Source of the DNA: Chlorocebus sabaeus
Taxonomy: Eukaryota > Chordata > Mammalia > Primates > Cercopithecidae
Length of the DNA stretch: 64,000 nucleotides
Assembly: GCF_047675955.1 (NCBI RefSeq)
Contig: NC_132909.1
Span: 47,653,431-47,717,430 of the forward strand
Direction of reading: 5' to 3'
Part shown: positions 52,211 through 62,792 of the stretch, one piece after another
Numbering within the stretch: position 1 is the first letter of the stretch
Layout: each line of letters opens with the position of its first letter
Notes under the pieces: generated by a model
What the model saw: only the letters and a program-made list of their open reading frames with translations
Told to the model about the DNA's origin: nothing
Databases searched by the model: none
Made by a program: the position numbers and the translations under genes

Positions 52211-55200
52211 GTGAGGGGCCGGGACCTGGCGGATGGGACGAGGGCGGCAGAGGGGGAGTGCAAAAACCCCCAAGGCCGGGGCTGGGGGTGTTCATGGGAG
52301 GCAGGAACCAGGGTCGGGGAAGGGGCGCAGGAGCCCGGGGCTGCATGCCAGTCCTGGAGGTCCCAGAGGTTCAGAATGGGGAGGACCCCAGAGGCCCAAG
52401 GAACGAGGACCCTTGAGCGATCAGAGCAGAAGATGAAGGGACCCAGGAGTCCGAGACTGGGAGGTCGAGGTGCGGGGATCAGGGACTCGAGGTGGGGAGG
52501 GTGTCCAGAGTCCGGGACTCGTCCCCATCCAACTCACGCCTGGAGTCCTGGGTAGGTTATGGTTGGGGGCCCAGGTACTCCTAGGCCGGGGACCTCTCGC
52601 ACAAAAGCCCCCCCACCCCGCCCCCGACACCCGGGGCGGGCCGGTCCAGGCGGGGGGTGGGGAGGGGGCGCGAAGTTCTGGGAGCTCTGAACTCGGAGAA
52701 AACTTCCCAGACCGGCGCGCAGCAAGACCTGGAGCCGGATTCGGAGCCGGAGCCTCGGCGGCTCGCGCGCCCCCTCCCCCGCCCGCAGCCCCGCTCCCTC
52801 CTCTGGCCGCGGGGACTCGGAGGCCCTGGGACCCCGCCCCTGCACGGGGAGGGGAAGGGGCGAGGACTCACGTGCTCCCCTTCGGCTCCAGCGCCCCCTC
52901 CCCACGGCCGGAGCCCCTCCCCAGCCGGCCAGGGGCCCCCCGCCCCTCCTCTTCTCCTCCTTCCCCTCCCCCGCTCGGGACAATGGCCGCGCCGTCTAGA
53001 CACCCCCTCCCCCCGGCCGGCCTCGCGCTTTCTTTGCCAGACAAAGCGGGACCCGCGGCAGGGCCGAGGAGGGGGCTGCGGGGGCACCCCCCTCACCGCT
53101 ACGGGAGGCCTGGTGGGCGGGGGAGGGGCGCCGGCCAAGGCCCCTGGCCAGGGGTCCCAGACGCCACTGTGCGGCTTGGCGCTGGGTGGAATGGGGGTTT
53201 CGGGAGTGAACGGCCTCCCCAGCCCAGCCCCGGGGCCCGGACGGGACAGGACCGGGCAGGAGCAGCCGCCTCCGCCGGACCAGCGGCGCACACACATGGC
53301 CTGTGACACACTCGCTGGCACACACAGCTCTAGGTCACGTAACAGAGATGCAAACCTGCACACACACAGCACACTCGCAGACATGCACACCTGGCCCAGG
53401 AAAGACACACCCGGCTTCACGCACACAGTTCACACATTGACATACATGCACACACAAATATGATCACACATACTGTGCATCGCTAGTGCAAGGTGTGGTA
53501 CACACGCTGCCTGCACACACTCAGACAGCACACAGATGAAGACTCAAGGACATGCTTCCACCCAGCTCACACATGCAGATGGACAGACACAGCCAACCCA
53601 TACACAGACACACTGGTGCACACACAGGTCACACCAACACACAGCTGTACACCCAGATACACGGTTCACATACACAGACGCACAACAGACACAGCCTGCA
53701 TACAGACAGCACACACATCTGTGCACTCCTGTATGGGTGTGCAGCTCATACACACATGGGCACACCCACGCATAGACTCACATGTAGCTGCACAGGGACA
53801 CAATAGATGCATGCCCAAATCCACATACAGACTGACACACAAGCCCGTGCACGCACACACATGTGGCTCACATTGCCTACAGCTCAGCGTGACCCATAGC
53901 CCATGTTATGAGACCCACAGGGTGAGTTCACGAACACCCACAGGTCCTGGTGTGGGTGGTAGTGTCCAGTCGGCTTGTTCTGTGGGGAAGGCGACATATA
54001 TCATGTACGCCCATGCTCAGGATCAGTTCAACTCATTCTGTCACTCACCCTCTTGTTTTCCTTTTTTTTTTTTTTTTGAGGCAGAGTCTCACTGTGTTCC
54101 CAGGCTGAAGTGCAGTGGTGCGATCTCGGCTCACTGCAACCTCCGCCTCCCGAGTTCAAGAGATTCTCCTTCCTCAGCCTCCTGAGTAGCTAGGATTACA
54201 GGCGCCCACCACCACGCCCAGCTAACTTTTGTATTTTTAGTAGAGACTGGGTTTCACCATGTTGGCCAGGCTGGTCTCAAACTCATCCTGTCCTCAGGTG
54301 ATCCATCTACCTTGGCCTCCCAAAGTGCTGGGATTACAGGCGTGAGCCACCGCGCCTGGCCGCTTTCTATTTTTCTTTCTTTCTTTCTTTTTTTTTTTTT
54401 TTTTTGAGAGGGAGTCTCGCTCTGTCGCCCAAGCTGGAGTGCAGTGGCGGGATCTCGGCTTACTGCAAGCTCCACCTCCTGGGTTCATGCCATTCTCTTG
54501 CCTCAGCCTCCTGAGTTGCTGGGACTACAGGCACCCGCCACCACGCCCGGCTATTTTTTGTGTTTTTAGTAGAGACAGGGTTTCACCTTGTTAGCCAGGA
54601 TGGTCTCGATCTCCTGACCTCTGATCTGCCCGCTTCGGCCTCCCAAAGTGCTGGGATTACAGGCGTGAGCCACTGCGCCCGGCCCGTTTCTTTCTGTCCT
54701 TCTCTGTCTTCTCCTGGTCTATCTGCTTCTAGTTCATTCTTTTGTGTCTGTCTTTCTGTTTTTCTCGATCTCCCTTTCTCCATCACCCTCTCTCTGACAC
54801 GAGCACGCATGGACGTACACACTGTGTCCCCACACCTGATCGAATGCACACAGTTCTCCACTAGCTCAGACCCAGCCACACCTTGGACCTGTCTGGCAGG
54901 ACAGTTAGACTAATGCCACACCCTAGAGGGACACAGCCCATAGGGATGGCGATGTTGGACAGGGCAGCACATGCCTTGTGCCAGTTGCTCCTCCCTTCAA
55001 CACACACCCTATTCCAGCAACGCCCAGCGCTGGCTGCTCCTGGAGATGCTGTGCTCACTCGTGGGTACATGCCTTGGTCCCTCTCCCAAGAGCACAACGC
55101 AGGCCTGCCTGGCTGGAGTAGATGCCCATCAGGGAAAGGAAGGCCTGTGGCCCTAGGACCCCCTGCCCCTTCCCCTTCTGTTACCCCTGAACCTGGACTT

Positions 55201-58131
55201 GAAGCCCCAGACCTCCCTGTAACACTCAGCACCCTTACTTCCTGTCTCGGCACACCCCATTCTGCACATCTTGGCTCTGGCAGCTTCCCGAGCCCCCACA
55301 TCTGGCACAAGACAGCCCCTCCTCCTGCCCGCCCCTGCTTTGTGGTTCCCAGGGCTCGAGCTGGCAGGGACAGCTGCAGTCTCAACAGCTGGGGCTGGGG
55401 CGGGGGGGCCATGGGAACTGTGGATGGGGGGACTCCCTGCATCCGCAGAGACGCCCCCAGCCCCATGCAGCTGTTGCCTGGTGGAAGGAGGGAGGGGGTT
55501 TGTCACTTGGGCCTGGGGTTCCTGGGCACCTGGCTGATCCTCCACCTTCCTTCGCCCCCACACAGCCCCCCCTTGCCTGGACGGAAGCCCGTGTGCAAAT
55601 GGAGGTCGTTGCACCCAGCTGCCCTCCCGGGAGGCTGCCTGCCTGTGAGTGCCTGGCTCAGAGCCACCAGTGGGCCCTGTGTGGGGGGTGGGATTTGTCT
55701 TCTCCCTCTGCCTCTGTGTTCACCATGGATGTCTCTACCACTTCCTACATGTGTGTGGCTTGGGCAACCTCTCGTGTTTCCCCATTGGAAACTGAGCAGG
55801 GGCTCTGCAGTCTTCTTGGCCTGGGTTCAAGTCCCACATCATGTTGCTGACCGGCTAGGAATTAAACTCTTTATGTCTCAGTGTCATGGTCTGCAAAATG
55901 GACCTAGTAATCCCAGCTTCACAGTTCTTGGCCACCTGAGGTCACATGTAAAGCCCCCCATGAGGCAGGTATTATTCAATCAACAAACTCTCAGGGACCA
56001 ATGGCAGTGGCTCACACCCTCCACGCCCCTCCCGTCTCTCAACATTTAGTGGTGGGGGACATAGGAGGCCTATAATACAGTCCCACACTGTCACTTACTT
56101 GCACCTGTGAAATAGGGTATGCTTCACCCTGGTGACTGTGAAGGGGCTTAACAATTTAAGAAGGCTCTAACAATTTGTTAGATATCGCAAGGAAAGGCAG
56201 GGGGTTGCGGGGAGCAGAACAGAGGCTGGGAAAGAGCTGAACAGAGACAGAAGGAACTCAGTTTGAATTCTGGGGTCTGGGACACTTTGAGCATTCAAGC
56301 TTTTTGAGCCTCAGTTTTTGCATCTGGAAAATGGGGCAATAATAACTCCTGTATGCACTCAGCATACATTAACTGCTCAGAATACAGTATGTGCTCAACA
56401 CATAGGCATTATTATAAATAATAATGGTAGGGAGGCAGGAAACAGGTGCTCTAAGGAGAAGTCTCTCAAGGTTATGAGGAAATGCTTGGCTCCTTTCATG
56501 CTATCATTAATAACAGCAGTTCACGCAGTAGCCATTAATTGACTCATTAATGTATTCATTTATTCAGCATCGTGTGTGCCAAATACTGGGTCAGTCCCAA
56601 GCTGGGTGGGTCTGGGGTGATTTTAGACCCAGAGGAGCCGCTTTGAAGTTACACCTACATTTATTTTGGCTGGATCTCCCACTCGGGCTCACCTTTGTAG
56701 AGGGCTGAGCCTGACTGAGGGGGTTTCCTGGGTGGGGCTGGGGGGTCTGCGACGGTGGGGCTGGATGGGGAAAAGTGTGACCTTACCTGGAGCCACACAC
56801 CTGGGAGGGCGAGCGGTGGGGCCGGGCGCCTGCGCAGTGGAGCTCCGCGCCTGGAATACTGCCGACAGGTGAATGCGCCCGCGGCTGCCCCGCCCTTCGA
56901 CAGGTGAATCACCGGCGTGCGCGGCGCCCGGAGCCCGGATCGCCCGGAGTGGAGCGGGCTCAATCCTCCGAGCGGGGCTGTGGGAACCACTGCCTACACG
57001 CCCCCCACCCCCCACGAGTCTCTTTCATGGTCTCAAATACTCAAGTCCTTTCAAGGATGCCCCAAGCTGTCACCCCACCCATGGATCCCCCAAGACTCCC
57101 CCCCTCCGACCGCAGAAGTTTCCATAGACCTCGTCCCCATCTCCTAGTCCTCGCCTCACCCGCTGTGCCCCCCCCGACCAGGTCTGCGCTCCCCACTCCG
57201 TCTCCCCCAAAGCTTAGGCCGTGGGGCGGGGCGCGGGCTGGGGCTGGAACCGGCCCGACCGGTCGGCGGGGGCGCGGGACTCAGAGCGTGGGAACCCGCC
57301 CGGGGCGTCGGGAGGGGGCCCGCGCGGGTCGCGCCCTGCCTGGCGGTGGGACCGGCTATCCTCGGCGCCCAGCTCAGCGCGCCCCCTCCCGACGCGCGGT
57401 CGCGGCCGAGTGGTCGCCCTGCGGGCCTTGGAGGAGGGAGCGGGAGCTGTGCCCTCCCCTCCCAACGCCACCCGCAACTCTGCTTGCTCGACCGTGCCCC
57501 GACCTGTTTCGCTGGGGGCCGGGGTGGGGGGGATCTTGCGGGTGACGCTGACTGAGTCAGCCGCTTGTTGAGCTCAGTCGCAGGCGTCTGGGACAAGCAG
57601 GAGGGAGGACAACCGCGCCAGGGACGGGGGAGGTAGAGGGGGGTGAGGGTTGGCAGCGTTGCGGGGCGGAGCTAGGACTCTCTGGCTTCTCCAAGCCCCT
57701 CCCTCTGACCCCGCTAGAGCCCCTTGGAGATTTCCAGTCTTAAGACCAACCCCTCCCAGTTCCAATTTCTCACACTCCTTGGTGGGCTTGGGGAGGGGGG
57801 TGCAGGTTGAAGGACCACCCCCCCAAAGATGGAGGTACCGACAGTAGTGTCAGTTCCCCAACCCTCCACCTTCCCATCCCTTCATAGGAGGCTATATAAG
57901 TCCCAGGGAAGGGACTTGAGGGTGGGAGCCCTGCTGTCTGTCCCTGTGAGTGAGAGTTGCTGGTTTCCGCCTCGGATGCTGTGGGTTGTTATCTTGAGTG
58001 CTGGCCAGGCCATGGGGTCCAATTGGCGTGTCCCTCTATGTGTGTAGCTGTGGTTTCTGGGCCTATGTGTGCTTGGGTGGTTGTATCCTGGGGTCTGAAA
58101 CTTTTCTCCTTTCTTTCTTTCTTTTCTTTTT

Positions 58132-58191
<60 letters not shown>

Positions 58192-58376
58192 TTCTTTTTT
58201 TCTTTTCTCTCTTCCTTCCTTCATTTCTCTTCCTTTTTCTTTCTTCTTTTTCTTCTTTCTCTTTCTTTCTTTCTTTTCTCTTTCTTTCTCTTTCCCCTTC
58301 CTTCTCTCCCTCTCCCTCTCCTTCCTTCCTTCCTTCCTTCCTTCCTTCCTTCCTTCCTTCCTTCCTTCCTTCCTTC

Positions 58377-58443
<67 letters not shown>

Positions 58444-60580
58444 TTTCTTTCTTTCTTTCCTTCTTTCTCCCCTCCCTTCCTTCCTTCCTTCCTTCCTTCC
58501 TTCCTTCCTTCCTTCCTTCCTTCCTTCCTTCCTTCCTTCCTCTCTCTCTCTCTTTCTTTAGATTGAGTTTTGCTCTTGTTGCCCAGGCTGGAGTGCAGTG
58601 GCTCTATCTCCACTCACTGCAACCTCTACCTCCTGGGTTCAAGCGATTTTCCTGCCTCAGCCTCCCGAGTAGCTGGGATTACAGGCATGCGCCACCACAC
58701 CCATTTTTTGTGTTTTTAGTAGAGACGGGGTTTCTTCGTGTTGGTCAGGCTGGTCTCAAACTCCCGACCTCAGGTGATCCACCTGCCTTGGTCTCCCAAA
58801 GTGCTGGGATTACAGGCGTGAGCCACTGGGCCTGGACAAGGGTCTGAGACTTTTGATTTGCTGTTCCCTCTGCCTGGAATGCTGTTCCCCATAAATCCCC
58901 ACGGCCCCCTCCTTACCTTCAAATGTCTGTGAAAACAGAATTCTACCTCCTCAACCCCATCCTTCTATCCCTTAGCCCTGTGGTTTAGCTTCCTCCTGCT
59001 GCTCTAACAAATTACCACAAACTGGGTAGCTCGAACAATAGTAATTCATTGCCATGAAGTTTGGAGGTTGAAAGTCTGAAATCAAGGTTTCGGCAGGGCT
59101 GAGCCTCTCCATGGGGACCCAGGGGAGAACTGACTCTTGCAGCTTCCGGTGGCTCCAGACGTTTCTCAGCTTGTCGCTGTCTCACTCCAGTCCCTGTCTC
59201 AGTCTCCTTCTCTTCCTTCTCCCACCCAAATCTCCTTTTGGCTGCCTCTCTCATTTTTTTTGAGACAGAATCTTGCTCTGTCACCCAGGCTGGAGTGCAG
59301 TGGCGCAACCTCAGTTCACTGCAGCCTTCAACTCCCAGGCTGAAGCGATCCTCCCATCTCAGCCTCCCAAGAAGCTGGGACTACAAGTGTGAGCCACCAC
59401 GGCCAGCTGATTTTTTATTTTTATTTTTTAAATGGAGTCTCTCTTCATCCAGGCTGGGGTGCAATGGCATGATTTTGGCTTACTGCAACCTCCGCCTCCC
59501 AGGTTCAAGCGCTTCTTCTGTCTCAGCCTCCTGAGTAGCGGGGACTACATGTGTGCACCACCACGCCCAGCTAATTTTTGTATTTTTAGTAGCGACGAGG
59601 TTTCACCGTATTGGCCAGGCTGGTCTTGAACTCATGACCTTGTGATCTGCCCGCCTCAGCTTCCCAAAGTGCTGGGATTACAGGTGTGAGCCACTGCACC
59701 CGGCCTTTTTTTTTTTTTTTTTGAGATGGAGTCTCCCTTTGTCACCCAGGCCGGAGTGCAGTTGTGCAATTTCGGCTTACTGCAACCTCCGCCTCCCGGG
59801 TTCAAGCGATTCTCCTGTCTCAGCCTCCTGAGTAGCTGGGATTACAGGCTCCTGCCACCACGCCAGGTATTTTTTTTTTTATGGAAAAAAGGTCTCCCTA
59901 TGTTGCTCAGGCTGTTCTTGAACTTCTGTCTTGAAGTGATTGTCCTGTCTTGACCTCCCAAAGTGTTGGGATTAGTCGTGAGCCTTTCGCTTGTATGGAC
60001 ACTTGTTACTGAATTTAGGGTCCAGGTGAATACATCAGAATAATCTCATCTTGACATCTCTCATTTAATTACATCTACATAGCCAGGTGTAGTATCGTGT
60101 GCCTGTAGTCCCAGCTACTCAGGAGGCTGAGACAGAAGAATTGCTTGAACCCTGGGAGATGGAGGTTGCAGTGAGCCAAGATCGTGCCACTGCACTCCAG
60201 CCTGGGTGACAGAGCAAGACTCTGTCTCTTAAAAAAAAAAAAAAAAAAAAAAAAAAGGCCAGGCGCGGTGGCTCAAGCCTGTAATCCCCGCACTTTGGGA
60301 GGCCGAGACGGGCGGATCGCGAGGTCAGGAGATCGAGACCATCCTGGCTAACATGGTGAAACCCCGTCTCTATTTAAAAAAATACAAAAAACTAGCCGGG
60401 CGAGGTGGCGGGCGCCTGTAGTCCCAGCTACTCGGGAGGCTGAGGCCGGAGAATGGCGTGAACCCAGGAGGCGGAGCTTGCAGTGAGCTGAGATCCGGCC
60501 ACTGCACTCCAGCCTGGGCGACAGAGCGAGACTCCGTCTCAAAAAAAAAAAAAAAAAATTACTCTTTGCAGATGTAATTT

Positions 60581-60612
<32 letters not shown>

Positions 60613-62705
60613 TTTTTTGAGACGGAGTCTCGCTCTGTCGTCCAGGCTGGAGTGCAGTGGCCGGATCACAGCTCACTGCAAGCTCCGCCTCCCGGGTTCA
60701 AGCCATTCTCCGGCCTCAGCCTCCCGAGTAGCTGGGACTACAGGCGCCCGCCACCTCGCCCGGCTAGTTTTTTGTATTTTTTAGTAGAGCCGGGGTTTCA
60801 CCGTGTTAGCCAGGATGGTCTTGATCTCCTGACCTCGTGATCTGCCCGTCTCGGCCTCCCAAAGTGCGGGGATTACAGGCTTGAGCCACCGCTCCCGGCC
60901 CTAGTAATTTTTTTAAAAAAATAAGGTCCTAGTCACAGGTTCTGGGACATGGACATCATCTTTTCAGGGGCTGCCACCCAACTGACTACATCCTTCGTGG
61001 TTCTGATGGCTTTCACCACCCCCTGCCAGCATGTTGTATATTAATTTGTTATTTCTATATGTTCTCCTTGCCTGGACCTTGCTGCAAGGATCCAGAGGGG
61101 TAGGGACCACTTTCATTGTGTTTGTTGCTGTATTTGTATTGCTCAGGACATAGTAGGTACTCAGTAAATCTTCACTGCATGAATGAATGTGTGTTTTGTT
61201 TTGTTTTGCTTTTTTGGGATGGAGTCTTACTCTGTCACCCAGGCTGGAGTGCAGTGGCACGATCTTGGCTCACTGCAGCCTCCACCTCTGGAGTTCAAGT
61301 GATTCTCCTGCCTTAGCCTCTTGAGTAGCTGGGACTACAGGCACACACCACTATGCCCAGCAAATTTTTGTACTTTTATTGGAGACGGGGTTACACCATG
61401 TTGGCCAGGCTGGTCTTGAACTCTGACTCCAAGTGATCTGCCCGCCGCAGCCTCCCAAAGTTTTGGGATTACAGGCGTGAGCCACCGCGCTCAGCAAATG
61501 TGTGTTTGCTGCACTGTTTCCCTGTTTGTTTCTTGCCTGTCTGGTGTGTATCTTTGTGTCTGGGGCCATCCTGCCCTGTGCTGCCTGACCAAGCCACTTC
61601 TGCCCACAGGTGCCCGCCTGGCTGGGTGGGTGAGCGGTGTCAGCTGGAGGACCCCTGTCACTCAGGCCCCTGTGCTGGCCGAGGTGTTTGCCAGAGTTCA
61701 GTGGTGGCTGGCACCGCCCGATTCTCATGCCGGTGTCCCCGTGGCTTCCGAGGTGAGAGGGGAAGAGTCTGGAGGGGAGGCAGGCGGGGGTGTGGTCAGT
61801 CCCAAACTAACCCTGTCCTGTTCCCTCCAGGCCCTGACTGCTCCCTGCCAGATCCCTGCCTCAGCAGTCCTTGTGCCCACGGTGCCCGCTGCTCAGTGGG
61901 GCCCGATGGACGCTTCCTCTGCTCCTGTCCACCTGGCTACCAGGGCCGCAGCTGCCGAAGTGACGTGGATGAGTGCCGGGTAGGTGAGCCCTGCCGCCAT
62001 GGTGGCACCTGCCTCAACACACCTGGCTCTTTCCGCTGCCAGTGTCCAGCTGGCTACACGGGGCCTCTATGTGAGAACCCCGCGGTGCCCTGTGCACCCT
62101 CACCATGCCGTAACGGGGGCACCTGCAGGCAGAGTGGCGACCTCACTTACGACTGCGCCTGTCTTCCTGGTGAGTGAGCCCTACTCAGGGGAGGCAAAGG
62201 GGTGGGCGTGGGGACATCAGGCCAGTCCGACGGTGACCATCCTTGCCCCCTTCCCTGCTAGGGTTTGAGGGTCAGAATTGTGAAGTGAACGTGGACGACT
62301 GTCCAGGACACCGATGTCTCAATGGGGGGACATGCGTGGATGGCGTCAACACCTATAACTGCCAGTGCCCTCCAGAGTGGACAGGTGGGCACTGGGGCCA
62401 GAGGGAGCGGGGAGGCAGGCCCTGGGTGGACATGCGCCAGGTAGCTGGACTGCTGCGTCTGTTTGCCACAGGCCAGTTCTGCACGGAGGATGTGGATGAG
62501 TGTCAGCTGCAACCCAACGCCTGCCACAATGGGGGTACCTGCTTCAACACGCTGGGTGGCCACAGCTGCGTGTGTGTCAATGGCTGGACAGGCGAGAGCT
62601 GCAGTCAGAATATCGATGACTGTGCCACAGCCGTGTGCTTCCACGGGGCCACCTGCCATGACCGCGTGGCTTCTTTCTACTGTGCCTGCCCCATGGGCAA
62701 GACTG
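52093..62705 (+). CDS. NOTCH3: NOTCH3, N-terminal part (exons 1-6, spliced, continues beyond window)
   Basis: Join 52093-52210, 55566-55644, 61610-61752, 61831-62169, 62262-62384, 62472-62705, encoding residues 1-345 plus one base. NOTCH3 is a single-pass receptor activated by Jagged/Delta ligands and is required in arterial smooth muscle and pericytes. Visible are a signal peptide (1-39: Arg-rich start, Pro run, LPLLLLLAG core), EGF1 (40-77), EGF2 (78-118), EGF3 (119-156), EGF4 (158-195, calcium-binding DVDEC), EGF5 (197-234), EGF6 (236-272), EGF7 (274-312) and most of EGF8. Every EGF has its six cysteines as far as covered. Exon sizes 79, 143, 339, 123 and 234 bp agree with the human gene. 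In humans, cysteine-changing variants in these repeats cause CADASIL. Ligand-binding EGF10-11 and all later parts lie outside. Confidence 0.97.
53287..53870. repeat. Degenerate CA/ACAC-rich tract
   Basis: About 580 bases in which CACA runs of 4-12 alternate with short non-repeat words such as CAGAC, TGCA and CTGGC. It looks like an old, decayed microsatellite block. Confidence 0.85.
54060..54683 (-). repeat. Two antisense Alus in NOTCH3 intron 1
   Basis: 54060-54362, then (CTTT)n, then 54390-54683. Confidence 0.9.
55566..55644 (+). CDS. NOTCH3: NOTCH3 exon 2
   Basis: 79 bp. It completes Ala40 and encodes PPCLDGSPCANGGRCTQLPS and the following REAAC, most of EGF1. It ends two bases into Leu66. 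Donor GTGAGT. Confidence 0.96.
55795..55985 (+). repeat. MIR
   Basis: GCTCTGCAGTC...GGCCTGGGTTCAAGTCCCAC...GTCTCAGTGTCATGGTCTGC...GTCACATGTAAAGC follows the MIR consensus. Confidence 0.75.
56236..56420 (+). repeat. MIR
   Basis: GAGCCTCAGTTTTTGCATCT, GGGGCAATAATAACTCCTG and GTGCTCAACACATAGGCATT match the MIR 3' half. Confidence 0.75.
56780..57570. promoter_or_regulatory. NOTCH3: CpG island inside NOTCH3 intron 2
   Basis: CpG-dense sequence, separate from the main promoter by 4 kb, with CCTGCGCAGT (NRF1-like) near 56828 and a 15-base near-palindrome GCTGACTGAGTCAGC at 57547-57561 containing an AP-1 site. It is free of repeats. I infer an enhancer or alternative promoter. Confidence 0.55.
57893..57900 (+). 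promoter_or_regulatory. TATA box candidate in NOTCH3 intron 2
   Basis: TATATAAG stands 320 bases after the internal CpG island. CCT|GTGAGT at 57943-57951 downstream is a good splice donor, so a very short first exon of about 20 bases is possible. Confidence 0.35.
58101..58559. repeat. 459-base pyrimidine tract, (CTTT)n and (CCTT)n
   Basis: Only one purine (A at 58223) interrupts it. The order of blocks is (CTTT)n, mixed, (CCTT)n, (CTTT)n, (CCTT)n, then (CT)n. It joins the T-rich end of the following antisense Alu. Confidence 0.95.
58560..58839 (-). repeat. Antisense Alu whose tail is the pyrimidine tract
   Basis: GGGTCTGA(A/G)ACTTTT lies before the pyrimidine tract (58091) and after the Alu (58840), which places the tract inside the inserted unit. 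Confidence 0.9.
58855..58985 (+). repeat. L2 fragment
   Basis: GCTGTTCCCTCTGCCTGGAA followed by TGCTGTTCCCC and CTTCAAATGTCTGTG is typical L2. Confidence 0.65.
59258..59965 (-). repeat. Three antisense Alus
   Basis: 59258-59410 (left part only), 59412-59704 and 59707-59965. Confidence 0.85.
60084..60559 (+). repeat. Partial Alu followed by a young sense AluY
   Basis: 60084-60256 is a 5'-truncated Alu with 28 A; the AluY at 60257-60559 is inserted in its tail. Confidence 0.9.
60588..60900 (-). repeat. AluY, antisense, facing the previous AluY
   Basis: It is near-consensus and highly similar to the sense AluY at 60257, with only 28 bases between the two. Confidence 0.92.
61050..61190 (+). 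repeat. L2 3' end fragment
   Basis: GGGTAGGGACCACTTTCATT and AGGTACTCAGTAAATCTTCA are L2-type 3' end sequences. Confidence 0.6.
61196..61497 (-). repeat. Alu, antisense, 112 bases before NOTCH3 exon 3
   Basis: Full length, with a GTTTT-type tail and a short distance to the exon 3 acceptor. Confidence 0.9.
61610..61752 (+). CDS. NOTCH3: NOTCH3 exon 3
   Basis: 143 bp. It ends EGF1 (CPPGWVGERC), carries most of EGF2 and finishes one base into Gly114. Acceptor CCCACAG, donor GTGAGA. Confidence 0.96.
61831..62169 (+). CDS. NOTCH3: NOTCH3 exon 4
   Basis: 339 bp, residues 115-226. It holds EGF3, calcium-binding EGF4 (DVDECRVGEPC) and most of EGF5. Arg133, 141, 153, 169 and 182, the known human mutation hot spots, are all encoded CGC here. 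Confidence 0.97.
62262..62384 (+). CDS. NOTCH3: NOTCH3 exon 5
   Basis: 123 bp, residues 228-267, with calcium-binding EGF6 (VNVDDCPGHRC...). Confidence 0.96.
62472..62705 (+). CDS. NOTCH3: NOTCH3 exon 6
   Basis: 234 bp, residues 269-345, with EGF7 (EDVDECQLQPNAC) and most of EGF8 (QNIDDCATAVC). Donor GTGAGT. The next exon is outside the window. Confidence 0.96.
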
Positions 62706-62792
62706 GTGAGTAGCTGTTTTCTCTGCAGGGAGCCATGGATGGTTTTTAGGGGGGGCAAATAAGAAGTCTGACTTGAGTGTTAGAAAGATTAT

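Larger units (their letters stand above)
52211..55565 (+). other. NOTCH3: NOTCH3 intron 1
   Basis: 3355 bp. The first kilobase is CpG-island sequence, then come a degenerate CA-rich tract (53287-53870) and two antisense Alus. Unique sequence fills the rest. Long open frames here are GC-driven and overlap the CpG island. Confidence 0.9.
58986..60985 (+). repeat. Ancient repeat scattered over 2 kb by Alu insertions
   Basis: The pieces at 58986-59257 (CTAACAAATTACCACAAACT), 59966-60083 (GTTACTGAATTTAGGGTCCA) and 60905-60985 (AATAAGGTCCTAGTCACAGG) are consecutive parts of one common old repeat. I recognise the wording but cannot name the family. Confidence 0.6.
55645..61609 (+). other. NOTCH3: NOTCH3 intron 2
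   Basis: 5965 bp. It holds two MIRs, an internal CpG island with a candidate TATA promoter, a 459-base pyrimidine tract, and an Alu-rich end with pieces of one ancient repeat. Confidence 0.92.

Noticed and set aside
51754..53463. Several 200-280-codon frames around NOTCH3 exon 1 and intron 1
   Set aside because: Stops are rare because of very high GC content. Only the frame starting at 52093 matches a known protein.
54883..56049. 388-codon open frame in NOTCH3 intron 1 to intron 2
   Set aside because: It runs through NOTCH3 exon 2 in a different frame from the EGF reading and ignores both splice sites.
57957..58847. 296-codon frame rich in Phe, Leu and Ser
   Set aside because: It is a translation of the (CTTT)n/(CCTT)n tract and the adjoining Alu, not a protein.
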